In this document: positions 32,046 to 44,397 of the stretch, piece by piece
Numbering within the stretch: the first letter of the stretch is position 1
Layout of the letters: the number at the start of each line of letters is the position of its first letter
Assembly: GCA_903813345.2 (NCBI GenBank)
Contig: CAIIXF020000001.1
Span: 56,592,270 to 56,656,269, forward strand
Reading direction: 5' to 3'
DNA from: Owenia fusiformis
Taxonomy: Eukaryota; Annelida; Polychaeta; Sabellida; Oweniidae
DNA: 64,000 nt
The notes under the pieces: generated by a model
Databases searched by the model: none
Seen by the model: the letters and a program-made list of their open reading frames with translations, nothing else
Told to the model about the DNA's origin: nothing
Position numbers and translations under genes: made by a program

Positions 32046-32825
32046 AATTACGATTGCGACAATAGCTATTGTGACGTCATACGCTGTTCGTTATTTGTAA
32101 ATATTTATGCGTAGAATTGATGATCCATGAAATAGGGGTTTATCCTGAAAATATCATAAACATTGATGGAACAGTTAAAAAGATATATACTTTTACATAC
32201 TACATGGCCATTTCGTTTCGTTCCTCGTTGAAACGTTGAACACGCCTTTTAGGGTTTTTATTCAATTGAGAGCAATTTCGAAGGGCTGTGAATTGAATAA
32301 CCATTGAGGATATTTCATAAAATTCAGTTCGAATAATTGCCTCATATAATAGCAAGAAGGATATATAAAAATTATTATAAATTATGTCGAAATACATGTT
32401 AAACGAAGTCTTTATAGACGTCTTAATTATACTGGCGATTTCAAATGTGTACCAATAGCGTACTTATAGTAAATGAAAGTCCCATTTAATAGTTATTCAT
32501 TGCCTTGGGGTCGTTCTGGGTAGCACAAGGGAGCCACAATATGTTTTGTTCATATGTCAAGGTCACGTGAAATGATGTGATGTTCTTTGGCTGCTTTACT
32601 TGTTTTCATTTTCCCACTATTTAATCATAATAGCATACACAATACATGATTTTCCTGATATTGAAGTAACCTGATTTGTTGAAAAGGGATGCTGGCACGA
32701 AAACCTGATCACTACCCTTTGCATTCGTTTGACTTCACTTCTTAAAAGAGAGCTTCGTCTTCGTCTGTAGTTTAACTAGACTCTGCACGCAGGGTACCTG
32801 ATCACTGGCCAGATTAAAATTCATA

Positions 32826-34099
32826 AAGCTACGTTCACACCAACGGCGAATGCCACGCTTTAAATCGGCGAGCAAAGCGCCGTCATTTTAGTCATTTTTC
32901 TTCATACCAACGGCGCTTTGATGGCGCTTTAAAGCGGCTTGTGGCACCAAAGCGTAACAAAGCTTGATTAAAGCGTCGGGGTCGTAATAAGTCGTAAAAA
33001 AGCTCAGAGTAAAGCGGGATATTCGGCAAGAGTGCTAAAAAATTTAAACTGTTAAAACAAATTTGGGCGCTCTGTTACGAATTGATTAAAGCGCCGAGAG
33101 CGTATCAAAGCCCAACAAACCGTAACAAAGCTCAGAAAAGCTTGACCCAAAGCGTAGGAAAGCTTAACATAGCTCTGATAGGTTCCTCACGCTTTAACCA
33201 GGCTTTGTTACGCTTAAAATCACGCTTTGATAAGCATTATTACGCTTTGATGCGATTATGACGCTTTAAATCAGGCTCTGATACGATTGCCAAGCTCTGT
33301 TGTGCATTGTTACGCTCTGTTAAGCTCTGTCACGCATTGGAAAATGTCGAGATCGCCGATTTCATGCCGCTTTTGATCCAATGACTATATAAAGATGCAG
33401 TAGATCCATAAAACCATTGCATCTTTGACTCGAGAACACGATGGCAGAACAACAAGATCCATAAATTCCAGATGGACCAGAGCATGACCTATCTGAATAA
33501 GACATGACGTTTGACGCACGGCGTGAAATAGCGTGAGAGAGCATGAGAAAGCTTGTCAAGCGTAACAAAGCATAACAAAGCGTTTCAATTATTGATTAAA
33601 GCGTCTCAATTTGTTTGAAAGCTTGAGAGTCCTTCATGAAAGCGTAACAAAGAGTGTCAGATATTGATAAAAGCGTCTGACCTCGTGTCAGATCTTCATG
33701 CCAGATCGTAGCAAATCTTGAGACATCTTAACGAAGCGTGTAAAGTAGTAACAGACCGTCAAAGACGCTTTGGGTCAAGCTTTTCTGAGCTTTGTTACGG
33801 TTTGTTGGGCTTTGATACGCTCTCGGCGCTTTAATCAATTCGTAACAGAGCGCCCAAATTTTTTTTAACAGTTTAAATTTTTTAGCACTCTTGCCGAATA
33901 TCCCGCTTTACTCCGAGCTTTTGTAAGACCTATTACGACCCCGCCGCTTTAATCAAGTTTTGTTACGCTTTGGTGCCGCTTTACAAGCCGCTTTAAAGCG
34001 CCATCAAAGCGCCGTTGGTATGAACAAAAATGACAAAAATGACGGCGCTTTGTTCGCCGATTTAAAGCGTGGCATTCGCCGTTGGTGTGAACGTACCTT
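32826..34099. mobile_element. Foldback DNA element with about 325-bp inverted arms
   Basis: Left arm about 32826-33151 and right arm about 33767-34099 are inverse copies, differing at few positions. The outer ends read AAGCTACGTTCACACC and, in reverse complement, AAGGTACGTTCACACC, each next to TA. The roughly 615-bp loop is made of many degenerate forms of AAAGCGTAACAAAGC and its complement. No transposase is visible. The arm identity implies a young insertion or gene conversion between arms. Confidence 0.8.
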
Positions 34100-34219
34100 T
34101 AATGAATGTTTTGATAAGGTCACTTCTGTCCACAATAATGTTACTTAATATTTTCTTATATTTGAGCACTTCTATTCGAATGAGTATTTTAGATGGCTTG
34201 CTTTTTGAAAGTGAAACCT

Positions 34220-34545
34220 CGCCGTATTTATCAACCACTTTGGCTTATATTGTAGTCTTACCCAAAATGTGATCAGTTATTCTGTAAACTGGTTTTTGAA
34301 CGACTTTTTGATCGAAAATTTTAGAGGTAAAACATATCTTCTAATAGCCGATAATTTACCTCAATGCAAAGCATCCGAAAATTTTAGAGGTAAAACATAT
34401 CTTCTAATAGCCGATAACTTACCTCAATGCAAAGCATCCGAATATTTTAGAGGTAAAACATATCTTCTAATGGCCGATAAATTACCTCAATGCAAAGCAT
34501 TCAACCTAACGTGTTTTTTGTCGAAAATCAAGAAAATTGGTCGAC
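34220..34545 (+). mobile_element. Partial CTTAAAGKCCCC-family MITE with internal triplication
   Basis: Matches the left part of the element at 44398-45232 (ACCACTTTGGCTTA, GGTTTTTGA, CGTGTTTTTTG..GAAAA). Inside it a 63-bp block beginning ATTTTAGAGGTAAAACATAT is present three times in tandem (34318, 34381 and 34444). The copy is interrupted on its right side. Confidence 0.65.
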
Positions 34546-35960
34546 GAAATGGGAAGAGGCAAAGTGGGAAGACGCCCTTAAACACAACGTGTATTTGGGG
34601 GGGGGGGTTGTTTTAATATTCTGAATATTTTTTGTTAAATCAACCAAAATTTCCTATGTATAACTATAATATTGAGAGGTCTAGGAAAATATTGCATATG
34701 CTATTTTGTTCCAACAAGGTTCGGAAAGATATTTTATTTCATTCTCAATAATTGGTGGAAAGGAACAAAAAACAATTGCACCTAAAAAACATAAAGGACC
34801 GTGTTTTTTACAGAATGTTTTCAATAATTGGTTTAAGAGAAAAATATTGTTGAATTCAGTTCACCATATCGATACCTTTCCTTAGTGCAGATAAAATTGA
34901 CAAAACCAAATCTGTAGATATAGAGGACGCATTTCGTCGAGAATCCCACAAATTGCGGTTAAAGTAAATATTATATTACCAATATGGTAAACTAATTCGC
35001 ATATAATTCACATTGATAAATTTGGGTTTGCCAAAATCTCTGGAGTAAAAGACGTTAGATCGTAAGTGATCTTAAAGGGTTCAATTCTAGGTCCGCGTTT
35101 ATTCTTTCTCGAAACAAAATAACTTTAAATGTAGACTGTATACAATAAGCCCTGAGATACTCTGACAGCACAATGTCCTCTGCAGAGCCCATTTTCACTT
35201 CTTTTCCATTTTTAGGTATACCATGTGCAGTAAAATCATTTTAAACAGAATACGACGAAAGTGAATTTGAGCACATAAAATATTCAATAATGTCAGAATC
35301 GCACAAAATCAACTATTCTAACGTTTTAAAACACTATCTTCAATGTGTCTGACAACAGCTAATGAGTGCCAGTATCATTTGAAAGACAACGGTCAGGAGC
35401 CCGTTGATCCATGGCATCTTAATCGTGATACATGTTGTCTTGCATTTAAGACCTCTTCCGTCTTTATCTCAAGCAGTGTATTGGAAGGACTGCTAAATCA
35501 GATTTGGTGATGAGTGGGTAATGGATTTGTCCAAAGTTGATACATTAACTTTGGCCACAAAGCCATTTATTGTGAAGGATTAATTAATAGTCTTGTCTGT
35601 AGTAGTGATTTAATCCTGAAGCCTGATTGGCTATGGACCATGAATTATTCAAAAACGAGAGAATATAGAGCATTGATGCAATAGTAACACATATGGGATA
35701 TTGAATATCAGTGAAATAATCAAAAGCCAATCCTTCATTATCGGGCCAGCTTCACTGTACAGGAATGAAGTAAAATACCCTTGGACCAAGGATGTCCAGA
35801 ACTTTTTCACTAATTTTGTATGTCAAATTTTTAAAAAATATGGTTAACTGTAACAAACCAATGTTGATTGTCTAACTAGGTTGAAAAAAGAATATGAATA
35901 ACGTTACAAATATTTCTGTCCATATGTTAAAAGTTTTCTCTGTACCACTTTTGGGCATGG
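34546..35960. other. Non-coding stretch, left member of an old duplication
   Basis: Begins with a single minisatellite-like unit (GAAATGGGAAGAGGC, about 34546-34585). The part at about 34700-34960 is similar to 36510-36840 (GGTTCGGA.AGAT.TTT.ATTTCATTC, and GGTTTAAGAGAAA, then ATATCGATACC), an old local duplication. A fragment of the CTTAAAGKCCCC MITE lies at about 35843-35897. No gene seen. Confidence 0.45.
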
Positions 35961-35964
35961 ATGA

Positions 35965-36500
35965 AGGTATCTTCCCATTTCGCCCCTTCCCACTTTGCCC
36001 CTTCCCATTTCGCCCCTCATTTATTCCCATTTGGCCCCTTCCCATTTGGCCCCTACCCATTTTGCCCCTTCCCATTTTGCCCCTTTCCCAAATTGCCCCT
36101 TTCCCATTTCGCCCCTCTTCCATTTCGCCCCTGTCCCATTATGCCCCTTTCCCATTTCGCCCCTCATGCCCCCTTCGCCCCTTCCCATTTCGCCCCTTCC
36201 CAATTGGCCCCTTCCCATTTTACCCCTTCCCATTTCGACCCTCATTTATTCCCATTTCTTCGCCCCTTCGCAATTGGCCCCTTTCCCATTTCGCCCCTCG
36301 TTCATTCCTATTTCGCCCCTCATTTATTCCCATTTCGCCCATTCCCATTTTTGGAAGAGGCGAAATGGGAAGGGGCGAGATGGGAAGGAGCGAAATTGGA
36401 AAGGGGCAAAATGGGACTATGAGGGCCAACAATGGAAGGGGCAAAATGGGAAAGGGGTGAAATGGGAAGGGGCGAAACGGGAAGGGGCGAAATGGGAATA
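35965..36500. repeat. Inverted minisatellite of a 15-bp unit
   Basis: From 35965 to about 36348 the plus strand repeats CCCCTTCCCATTTCG and close variants. From about 36352 to 36500 it repeats the inverse unit GGGGCGAAATGGGAA. The orientation switch falls near 36350. Overlapping open frames in several phases are a by-product of the 15-bp period and should not be read as proline-rich proteins. Confidence 0.9.
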
Positions 36501-36504
36501 AACC

Positions 36505-38190
36505 GTGTTTAAGTCGTTTTGTACAAATGAGGTTCGGACAGATGTTTCATTTCATTCCGAACATATGATACCAAGAACAAAAGAAGTGTCTGATGTATTA
36601 TATATAGAGAAAATTATATATAATATATTTTCATATTATATTTTTCAAAAGACGACCAATAAATTGACAATGTGTAAAATTTTCAGAATTCTTTGATGAC
36701 TGGTTTAAGAGAAACGTGTGTTCAAAAAGTTCATCATATCGATACCAATTGCAATCCTTTACTAATAGTTTTCTTTTACATGTTACCCTTGAGGATATAA
36801 AACGCGTATTTTTTTAATTCTATTCGATATATTGTCTTAACAAGGATATAGAAAAGCTATGACCCAAATAAACATCCCAATTAACGTGTAACAAACGTAT
36901 GCTCAATTAAAACGTTCTTGACCATTGCGTAACATTCTTCCCAATAGGTCAAGAAACACGAATTTCTCATTAGTTTTACTACGCTGTAAATGACACTTGA
37001 GCGAGATTTACTAAGGGAATCGACAAAGATCTCATGAGGAAAGGACTCGAAGTACTAAAAGCAAGAATTATTAGCTTCGTGAATCTACATAATTAATACG
37101 AAGAGCTCTCTGTAACGCCGCTACATTGCAATCATCATCTCAGTGCAGCAGGAACCGATATGCAGTACCGCTCATTGCCATATTTTTCAGAGCGAAGATT
37201 CAAGCTGTCGTATTCTACTGTTGTAATCTGCAGTCGAGGCTTATGACTCATCTCTCAAAGTATCGATTAAGTTAGAATAGATGATCGACTTATACTGTCG
37301 ATTGCTATAGCCTAAGAGTTCACAGAATACGATGACTTAAAAGTCGGCGAAGACGATACTGACCGGGACAAGGGGCTAATGTAGGATCCAACCCGAGCAA
37401 GGTAAAACGTTTAGTCTCACATATCATAGAGTATATCGATTTGTAATATTAAATAAACATAACGCCATCAGATAAAATATTTATGATTCTAAATCGCATT
37501 GATGAGTACCAGGGGTTGACTGTACAGGGAAATGAAAAAATGATTATATTTACGTAGTAGAGACCTTTAACCATTTAGAATACCATAAAATCCGAACGCT
37601 CACTATATTCAATTACCGAAAGTCTTCAATTATGATAATTTACTTGACTACATCTCAAATGGGGTTTTATCAACTACGTGAAATGAAATTAGGAATGACA
37701 ATGTATCCGAAGCTCTTTTGTCTTTAATCATTTTAGTAGTCCCCATTGGCAAAGTGTTCTGTGTGATGTTTTTCCAAGAAGGCTATGTAATTCGAACAGC
37801 AATGATTAAATAGAAATGTATTGTAGAGCCATCGTGACACTTTCTCTTGTATACGTATTGATGAAGGCATTCAGATGGAATGACGTAGTTATTTGCCTTG
37901 GACTGTCAACGGCCAGATCAGTAAATATGGAGTTTAAGCTTGCTATTAAAATCGAAACGCCAACCCATACGTATGACCAATCGCCCATAAAATGCATCGC
38001 TTAAATATTTGCCGTTCACGTTTAGGTCGTGAAAAACATTGCAAGTTTAAACTCCCGAAAGTTTGACTAACTTTTTTCATCTCTCAGTCTGGGTTCCTAT
38101 TCCTTACGATATTTATACATATTGTTTCACACTAGAAGACAGAAGAAAGAGTTTGCCTGAATGAATTTGTAAATGTAGTCTCCATAGTAG
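36505..38190. other. Non-coding stretch, right member of the old duplication
   Basis: 36510-36840 resembles 34700-34960. The remainder has no recognisable gene or delimited repeat. Overlapping opposite frames at 37806-38004 look like chance. Confidence 0.35.
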
Positions 38191-38194
38191 TAGT

Positions 38195-39250
38195 ATTAGT
38201 AGTTCATGATCACATGGTCGCACCTACTTGTTGCATTTGACGGTAGAATTTTGTACATGTAAAGTAGTTTATGATCACATAACCTACTTGTAGCTTGACT
38301 GTATGTGGATTTTTGCAAAGAGAGGTGTGCATGTATAGTAGTTTATGATCGCATAGTCGTACCTATTTGTAGTTGACTGTATGTAGATTTTTAAAAAGAG
38401 AGTGTGTGCATGTATAGTAGTTTATGATCACGTAGTCATACCTACTTGTAGCTTGACTGTATGTAGATTTTTGCAAGGAGAGGTGTGCATGTATAGTTGT
38501 TTATGATCACGTAGTCATACCTACTTGTAGCTTGACTGTATGTAGATTTTTGCAAGGAGAGGTGTGCATGTATAGTAGTTTATGATCACGTAGTCATACC
38601 TACTTGTAGCTTGACCGTATTTAGATTTTTGCAAGGAGAGGTGTGCATGTATAGTAGTTTATGATCACGTAGTCATACCTACTTGTAGCTTGACTGTATG
38701 TAGATTTTTGCAAGGAGAGGTGTACATGTATAGTAGTTTATGATCACGTAGTCGTACCTACTTGTAGCTTGACTGTATGTAGATTTTTGCAAGGAGATGT
38801 GTACATATATAGTAGTTCATGATCACATAATCGTACCTACTTGTTGCTTGGCTGTTTGACGATTTTTGGAAAGAGAGCTAGGTGTACATGTGCATGTACT
38901 TAGTTTGTGATCACATAGTCGTACCTACTTGTAGCTTGACTGTATGAAGAATTTTGCAAAGAGAAGTGTACATTTATAGTAGTTTATGATCACGATAGTC
39001 GTACCGGTTTGTGACTTCGTGATTGTATGTAGATGTTCAGTCGTACAACAAAGTCGTATATTACCTATCGTAACTTTAAGATATGTAGATGTTTACAAAT
39101 AGAGATGTACATTACTGTACACAGTAGTTTGTGATCACATTGTCGTGCCTACTTGTAGCTAGTGTGATATGTTGATGTCCGCATAGAGAGGTTTTCATGT
39201 AAATGTTCATGATCACATAGTCCTGCTATATTCTGTAGGTAGATGTCTAT
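38195..39250. repeat. 79-bp minisatellite, about 13 units
   Basis: Units of 79 bp carry GTTTATGATCACGTAGTC, ACCTACTTGTAGCTTGACTG and GTAGATTTTTGCAAGGAGAG. The GTTTATGATC anchor recurs at 38341, 38420, 38499, 38578 and 38657. The central units are nearly identical and the outer ones decay, as expected for an array that turns over in its middle. Confidence 0.9.
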
Positions 39251-39460
39251 GATGAGAGGTACACAAGATGTTACGATCATATGCATCTGTGACTACACTT
39301 TTGTATGTCTTCTCTCATATACTTGTTGTCTTCAAACCTACGTATAAACGAAATAAAACTATATTCATAATATCAGAAATCTACAAAAAGAGACAATTTA
39401 AAACTAACGGCTTACAGAATATATAAAGTCATGCATTAATCGATTCATAAATCCAATAGA

Positions 39461-39698
39461 TAAGTGATACAATTAATTGAAAGTTCGCCTCAAGTTTAAT
39501 ACAGAAAACAGTATGAATATTTCTAGAGGTAAAGAACTTTTAAGTGATACAATTAATTAAAAGTTCGCCTCGAGTTTAATACAGAAAACAGTATAAATAT
39601 TTCTAGAGGTAAAGAACTTTTAAGTGATACAATTAATTGAAAGTTCGCCTCAAGTTTATACAGAAAACAGTATAAATATTTCTAGAGGTAAAGAACTT
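39461..39698. repeat. 80-bp tandem repeat, three units
   Basis: Three copies starting TAAGTGATACAATTAATT at 39461, 39541 and 39621, each ending CTAGAGGTAAAGAACTTT. They differ at a few bases. Unrelated in sequence to the neighbouring 79-bp array. Confidence 0.9.
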
Positions 39699-39699
39699 T

Positions 39700-40950
39700 A
39701 GTTTGCGCGATGTACAAATCAATCATCATTCAGCAGACAATGGATACAGGGTAGGACAAAATTATAACACTTTTTTCAATATGCTAGGGGATTTTAGAAT
39801 TTCTTTTTTTAAGTTTCAAGATCCAAGAGTTCATCTTTACTTACAATTGTTTCTGCAATGTCATTTGTGAATCGTCCGATATGTCTGAATGTAAAGGATT
39901 CGAAAGGAATTTCCTTTTGTCTCACCGATTTTTCTGCCCGTTTCCTTTCGTTCGGCCAAATTTAGCCCCACTTCTTCCTATTTTTCATTTCCCGAACTAA
40001 TTTTATATCGCTCAGATGCTTTTAGATTACTTGTTTTTTCAAACTGTTATTTTGAGAAAAATTATACGATTTTATGTTATCATGTTATATTGGTTTTAAT
40101 CAAAATTTTATTGTCGTAATAATCTTAACACATTCAAGGACTTTCAAATACATTCAAATACTCCATTTTTTTGTTTTTGAAAAATCTTGGGATTCTCTGG
40201 CAGGTATCATTGTTTTAAAGACGTGCTGTCAAATTTCTGACTTTGAAATTGACTTCATTACTTATAAGGTCCTTGATCACAAATGTATCCTGGTTTTATA
40301 AGGAGCTGGTATTTATTTCATCTTTAAACGCACATATGGAAGGTCATGATGATCGATTTCTAAAAAATATCAAAACGGTTAATGATGGAATAAGCGTTCG
40401 AGATGACATCCCTTTAAATATTTATCATGCTTCTCAGAAATCTATATCGTGCTGTGATATAAGCCAATACCTAAATAATGAATTTGATGACACATTTTCC
40501 AATGTGAGGTAACGATGGTATCTGGGGTGAAAAAATATAAATGACATTGCATTTTTGGCTTTACATGTAAAAGGCCCTGGTTATGGGATCTATTCATCTT
40601 CAAACTCAAAGGAATGTTATTTTAGTTTTGTGGACGGGCCAATAGTAGGCCCGTGCAATAAAACCCTTTTCATAGCACATGTATCTCTTTGAACTGTCAT
40701 TTTTGATACACCGGAAGGTATTTGTCGTTTATAGTTAGGCCAAAATATACAATTATCTCGTTGAATTAATGTCGTTGTGTTAATTTTATCACTCATCTAG
40801 TTCGTTATAATCATTGAGTGACTTCCTGAAATTTCGTGAAGAAACTAATAAACCTTTCTTTGATTAACTTGGCAGATGATTTTAATAAGAGGACACGAAG
40901 GCCGATGTTCTAGTCTATAAACCAATAAAAACAACCGCAAGACCAACATT
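39700..40950. other. Non-coding stretch
   Basis: No recognisable gene. Open frames at 40074-40301 and 40243-40512 lack recognisable features and splice context. Confidence 0.35.
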
Positions 40951-40954
40951 AAGG

Positions 40955-41745
40955 CCACGGTTCAATTCAATGCATCACAATACAAGACAATACAATCCAA
41001 TACAATACAATTCATTCCCATGCAACTCAATTCAATTCAATTAAATGCAATCCGATTCAATTCAATACAATACAATTCAATTCAGTAGTCTTTTTACCAT
41101 ATAGCTTTGAAATCTCATCAAAGTCTCGTTTTAATGAGATTTTAGGAGATCTGCATTTTTAACCATTAAAGACTAACATTTTCTTCTAATAAATGGCATA
41201 TTTGAATTCTGTGTGTAATTTCCATCAAAACAACTTTGATTTGCACCATTATTTACCTTCATTCAAATTCTAATGATTTTCTAGTTGTTTAAAAAAGGTC
41301 GGGCTAAATCCCCATTGACACAATGCTGAAAAACCTTTAAAATGCAATGCAATCCAATACAAATCAATTCAATTAAGTGCAATACAATTCAATTCAAAGC
41401 AATATGATACAATTCAATTTAATACAATACAATATATTACAATACAACACAATTAAATTAAATTAAATGCAATACAACACAACTCAATTCAATTCAATGC
41501 AATACAATTCAATTTAATACAATAAAATCTAATTCAATGCGATGTAATGAAATTGTAATACAATATAATTCAATTATATACAATACAATGCAATGCAATA
41601 TAATTCAATTTAATGGAATTCAATTCAATCTAATGGAATACAATACAATACAATTCAATGCAATACGATACAATAAAATGAAATTCAATGCAATACAATT
41701 CAATTCAATGTAATGCAGTATAAATTAATTCAAGATAATACAATT
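40955..41745. repeat. Degenerate pentanucleotide (NNCAA)n arrays
   Basis: Two stretches, about 40955-41090 and 41335-41745, consist of five-base units such as TTCAA, TACAA and TGCAA kept in register, with a unique 245-bp spacer. The TNCAA core with a variable second base points to slippage of a pentamer followed by point mutation. Confidence 0.85.
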
Positions 41746-41814
41746 GCTTTTCTCATACTCAACTTGCAACATGCTCTAGTTTTAGGACACTGATATCATG
41801 ACATCTGGTAAGAG

Positions 41815-43000
41815 ATGTAATTTTGATGATTATCATGATAGGCATTCATTTTTTGATGGTTATCATGTTAGCCATTCACGTTGTGATGCTTATCATGTTA
41901 GGCATTCATGTTATAATTTTTATCATGTTAGGCATTCATATTGTGATAATTATCATGTTGGCCATCCATATTATGATTATTATCATGCTAGGCATTCATA
42001 TTGTGATGATTATCATGTCAGACATTCATATTGCGATAATTATCATGTTAGGGATTCATATTGTGATGATTATCATGTTAGGCATTCATATTGTGATGTT
42101 TATCATGTTAGGCGTTTATATTGTGATGCTTATCATGTTAGGCATTCATATTGTGATGTTTATCATGTTAGGCATTCATATTGTGATGCTTATCATATTA
42201 GGAATTTATATTGTGATGATTATCATGTTAGGCATTCATATTGTGATGTTTATCATGTTAGGCATTCATATTGTGATGCTTATCATATTAGGCATTTATA
42301 TTGTGATGATTATCATGTTAAACATTCATACTGTGATGTTTATCATGTTAGGCGTTTATATTGTGATGCTTATCATGTTAGGCATTCATATTGTGATGTT
42401 TATCATGTTAGGCATTCATATTGTGATGCTTATCATATTAGGCATTTATATTGTGATGATTATCATGTTAGGCGTTCATATTTTGATGATTATCATGTTA
42501 AACATTCATACTGTGATGATTACCATGTCAGACATTCATATTGCGATAATTATCATGTTAGGGGTTCATATTGTGATGATTATCATGTTAGGCATTCATA
42601 TTGTGATGTTTATCATGTTAGGCGTTTATATTGTGATGCTTATCATGTTAGGCATTCATATTGTGATGTTTATCATGTTAGGCATTCATATTGTGATGCT
42701 TATCATATTAGGCATTTATATTGTGATGATTATCATGTTAGGCATTCATATTGTGATGATTATCATGTCAGGCATTCATACTGTGATGTTTATCATGTTA
42801 GGCATTTATATTGTGATGCTTATCATGTTAGGCATTCATATTGTGATGATTATCATGTTAGGCGTTCATATTGTGATGTTTATCATGTTAGGCATTTATA
42901 TTGTGATGCTTATCATGTTAGGCATTCATATTTTGATGATTATCATGTTAGGCATTCGTGTTGTGATGCTTATCATGTTAGACATTCATATTCTGTTCTC
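41815..43000 (+). repeat. 30-bp minisatellite, about 40 units, open in two frames
   Basis: The unit is TTGTGATGATTATCATGTTA plus GGCATTCATA, exactly 30 bp. It has variants at the base that makes GAT, GTT or GCT and higher-order blocks repeating every 240-270 bp (for example from about 42091, 42331 and 42601). Because 30 is a multiple of three, two plus-strand frames stay open for about 400 codons (41798-43015 and 41823-43034). One gives a YCDDYHVRHS decapeptide, the other a hydrophobic IVMIIMLGIH decapeptide. The commonest variable base changes the residue in the first frame (D/V/A) and makes I/F/L in the second. I see no promoter, intron or family match and favour non-coding. Confidence 0.9.
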
Positions 43001-43384
43001 ATTTTCATTAGATGATGTAAACATAGACGTATGAATATAAAATGTAAACATATGAGATGAATCATCTCGAAATCTCAAGTAATTTGGATTTCCTTAATTG
43101 TCAAACCTAGAAAAGCATGGCGTCTCAAGTCTGGTGAGAAACTCAGAAGACATGGTTTAAATGCCGTTTTTGTGTGGCGCAACCTGCAGACATACGTAAC
43201 ATCAATATATTATCAATAATCTAGACTATGAAGTACATAAATGTTTAAATGTTTTGGTTATTGTGTACACGAACATGATAAAAATTGATATAGGATGACG
43301 CACATTGGTTACTGTATCAGGTACAATTTGTTGAGCAGGCTGATACTCAGAGGCCATGAGTAAAAACGTGTCTTAATCTTTCAC

Positions 43385-43800
43385 TGTGCCACCATTATTC
43401 TACGAGTGTGTGGACGTTACTTTGAAAGTCACTATTCGTATGACGTGACATTCTCCTGTGCCTCTATTCTATAATGTCGTGACCCTATACTGTGCCGCAA
43501 TCCTACGATGTCGTATATTCACACTGTCACGTATTTTATTATATTTAATTTTTACGTGTCACTATATAATGTCGTCGTTTAGATACTTTACCCCACGTCA
43601 CTATTCTTTGGATTCGTCAATTTGCATTGTGTCACTATTCTACGATGGCGTTAACCTTGCGGCACCACATCACTTTCTATTATATCACAGCCTTGCATCG
43701 TGTCACTATTCTACGATGTCGTTACCGTGTCACAATTCCATGATGCCATAGCCGTACACGTTATCAATATTCCATGATGTCGTTGCAATGCCAATGTTCA
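43385..43800. repeat. Degenerate minisatellite around GTGTCACTATTCTACGATGTCG
   Basis: Imperfect units of roughly 25-55 bp carrying TGTCACTATTCTACGATG and TCGTTACC. Most are decayed. The open frame at 43458-43751 is a by-product. Confidence 0.6.
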
Positions 43801-44397
43801 AACAGGATATATAAATGGAAATGAGAAAGATTGAATTATTAGACCCGTAGGTAAAATGATTTATATTCCAATTCTTATTCTAATAGTGTCGAATAGTGAA
43901 TTGTGCAAGATAGGAACTGTTGGGATCACCGAGGACGAGACACATGTTCCAGTTCATAAGATAATATAATATTTGTAATGTTGGCTAGTTTTTAACTGGA
44001 GCTTTCAATCCTATCTGCATATGAATCTACCCTTACTGTCACAATCTGCAGCGAATTTCACGTCCCTGTGGACAGTTCAGAAAACGGACACGATTTAGTT
44101 TTTTAGACATTTTCCCTAGATATTATTCATTTGCATGAGAATGATGAGATGCATTTGGAACATTCAAGGCAGGTTTGATCTAAGGCGCAATAAGTTACAG
44201 GTTCCTGGAATATGATATACACCAGTGCGCGGTTGGATGAATATTTATAACTTCTAAAGGTGATTTTGTTTTTAATGATCTAGGATAATATGATTAGAGA
44301 GAATGGAATACTCGTTGGTGAACGTGTTCTACAATGCTCTTATCTAATATCAACTCAGACTGCAATAGTGCGTACCTGAATGGCATTTATATACTTG
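43801..44397. other. Non-coding stretch
   Basis: No gene or delimited repeat seen. Confidence 0.35.

Noticed and set aside
35872-36501. Several long proline/phenylalanine- or glycine/lysine-rich open frames
   Set aside because: All lie in the 15-bp inverted minisatellite and exist in several phases on both strands because the period is a multiple of three.
38195-39250. Regularly spaced repeats resembling a CRISPR array
   Set aside because: The whole 79-bp unit is conserved with no unique spacers, and the genome is eukaryotic. It is a minisatellite.
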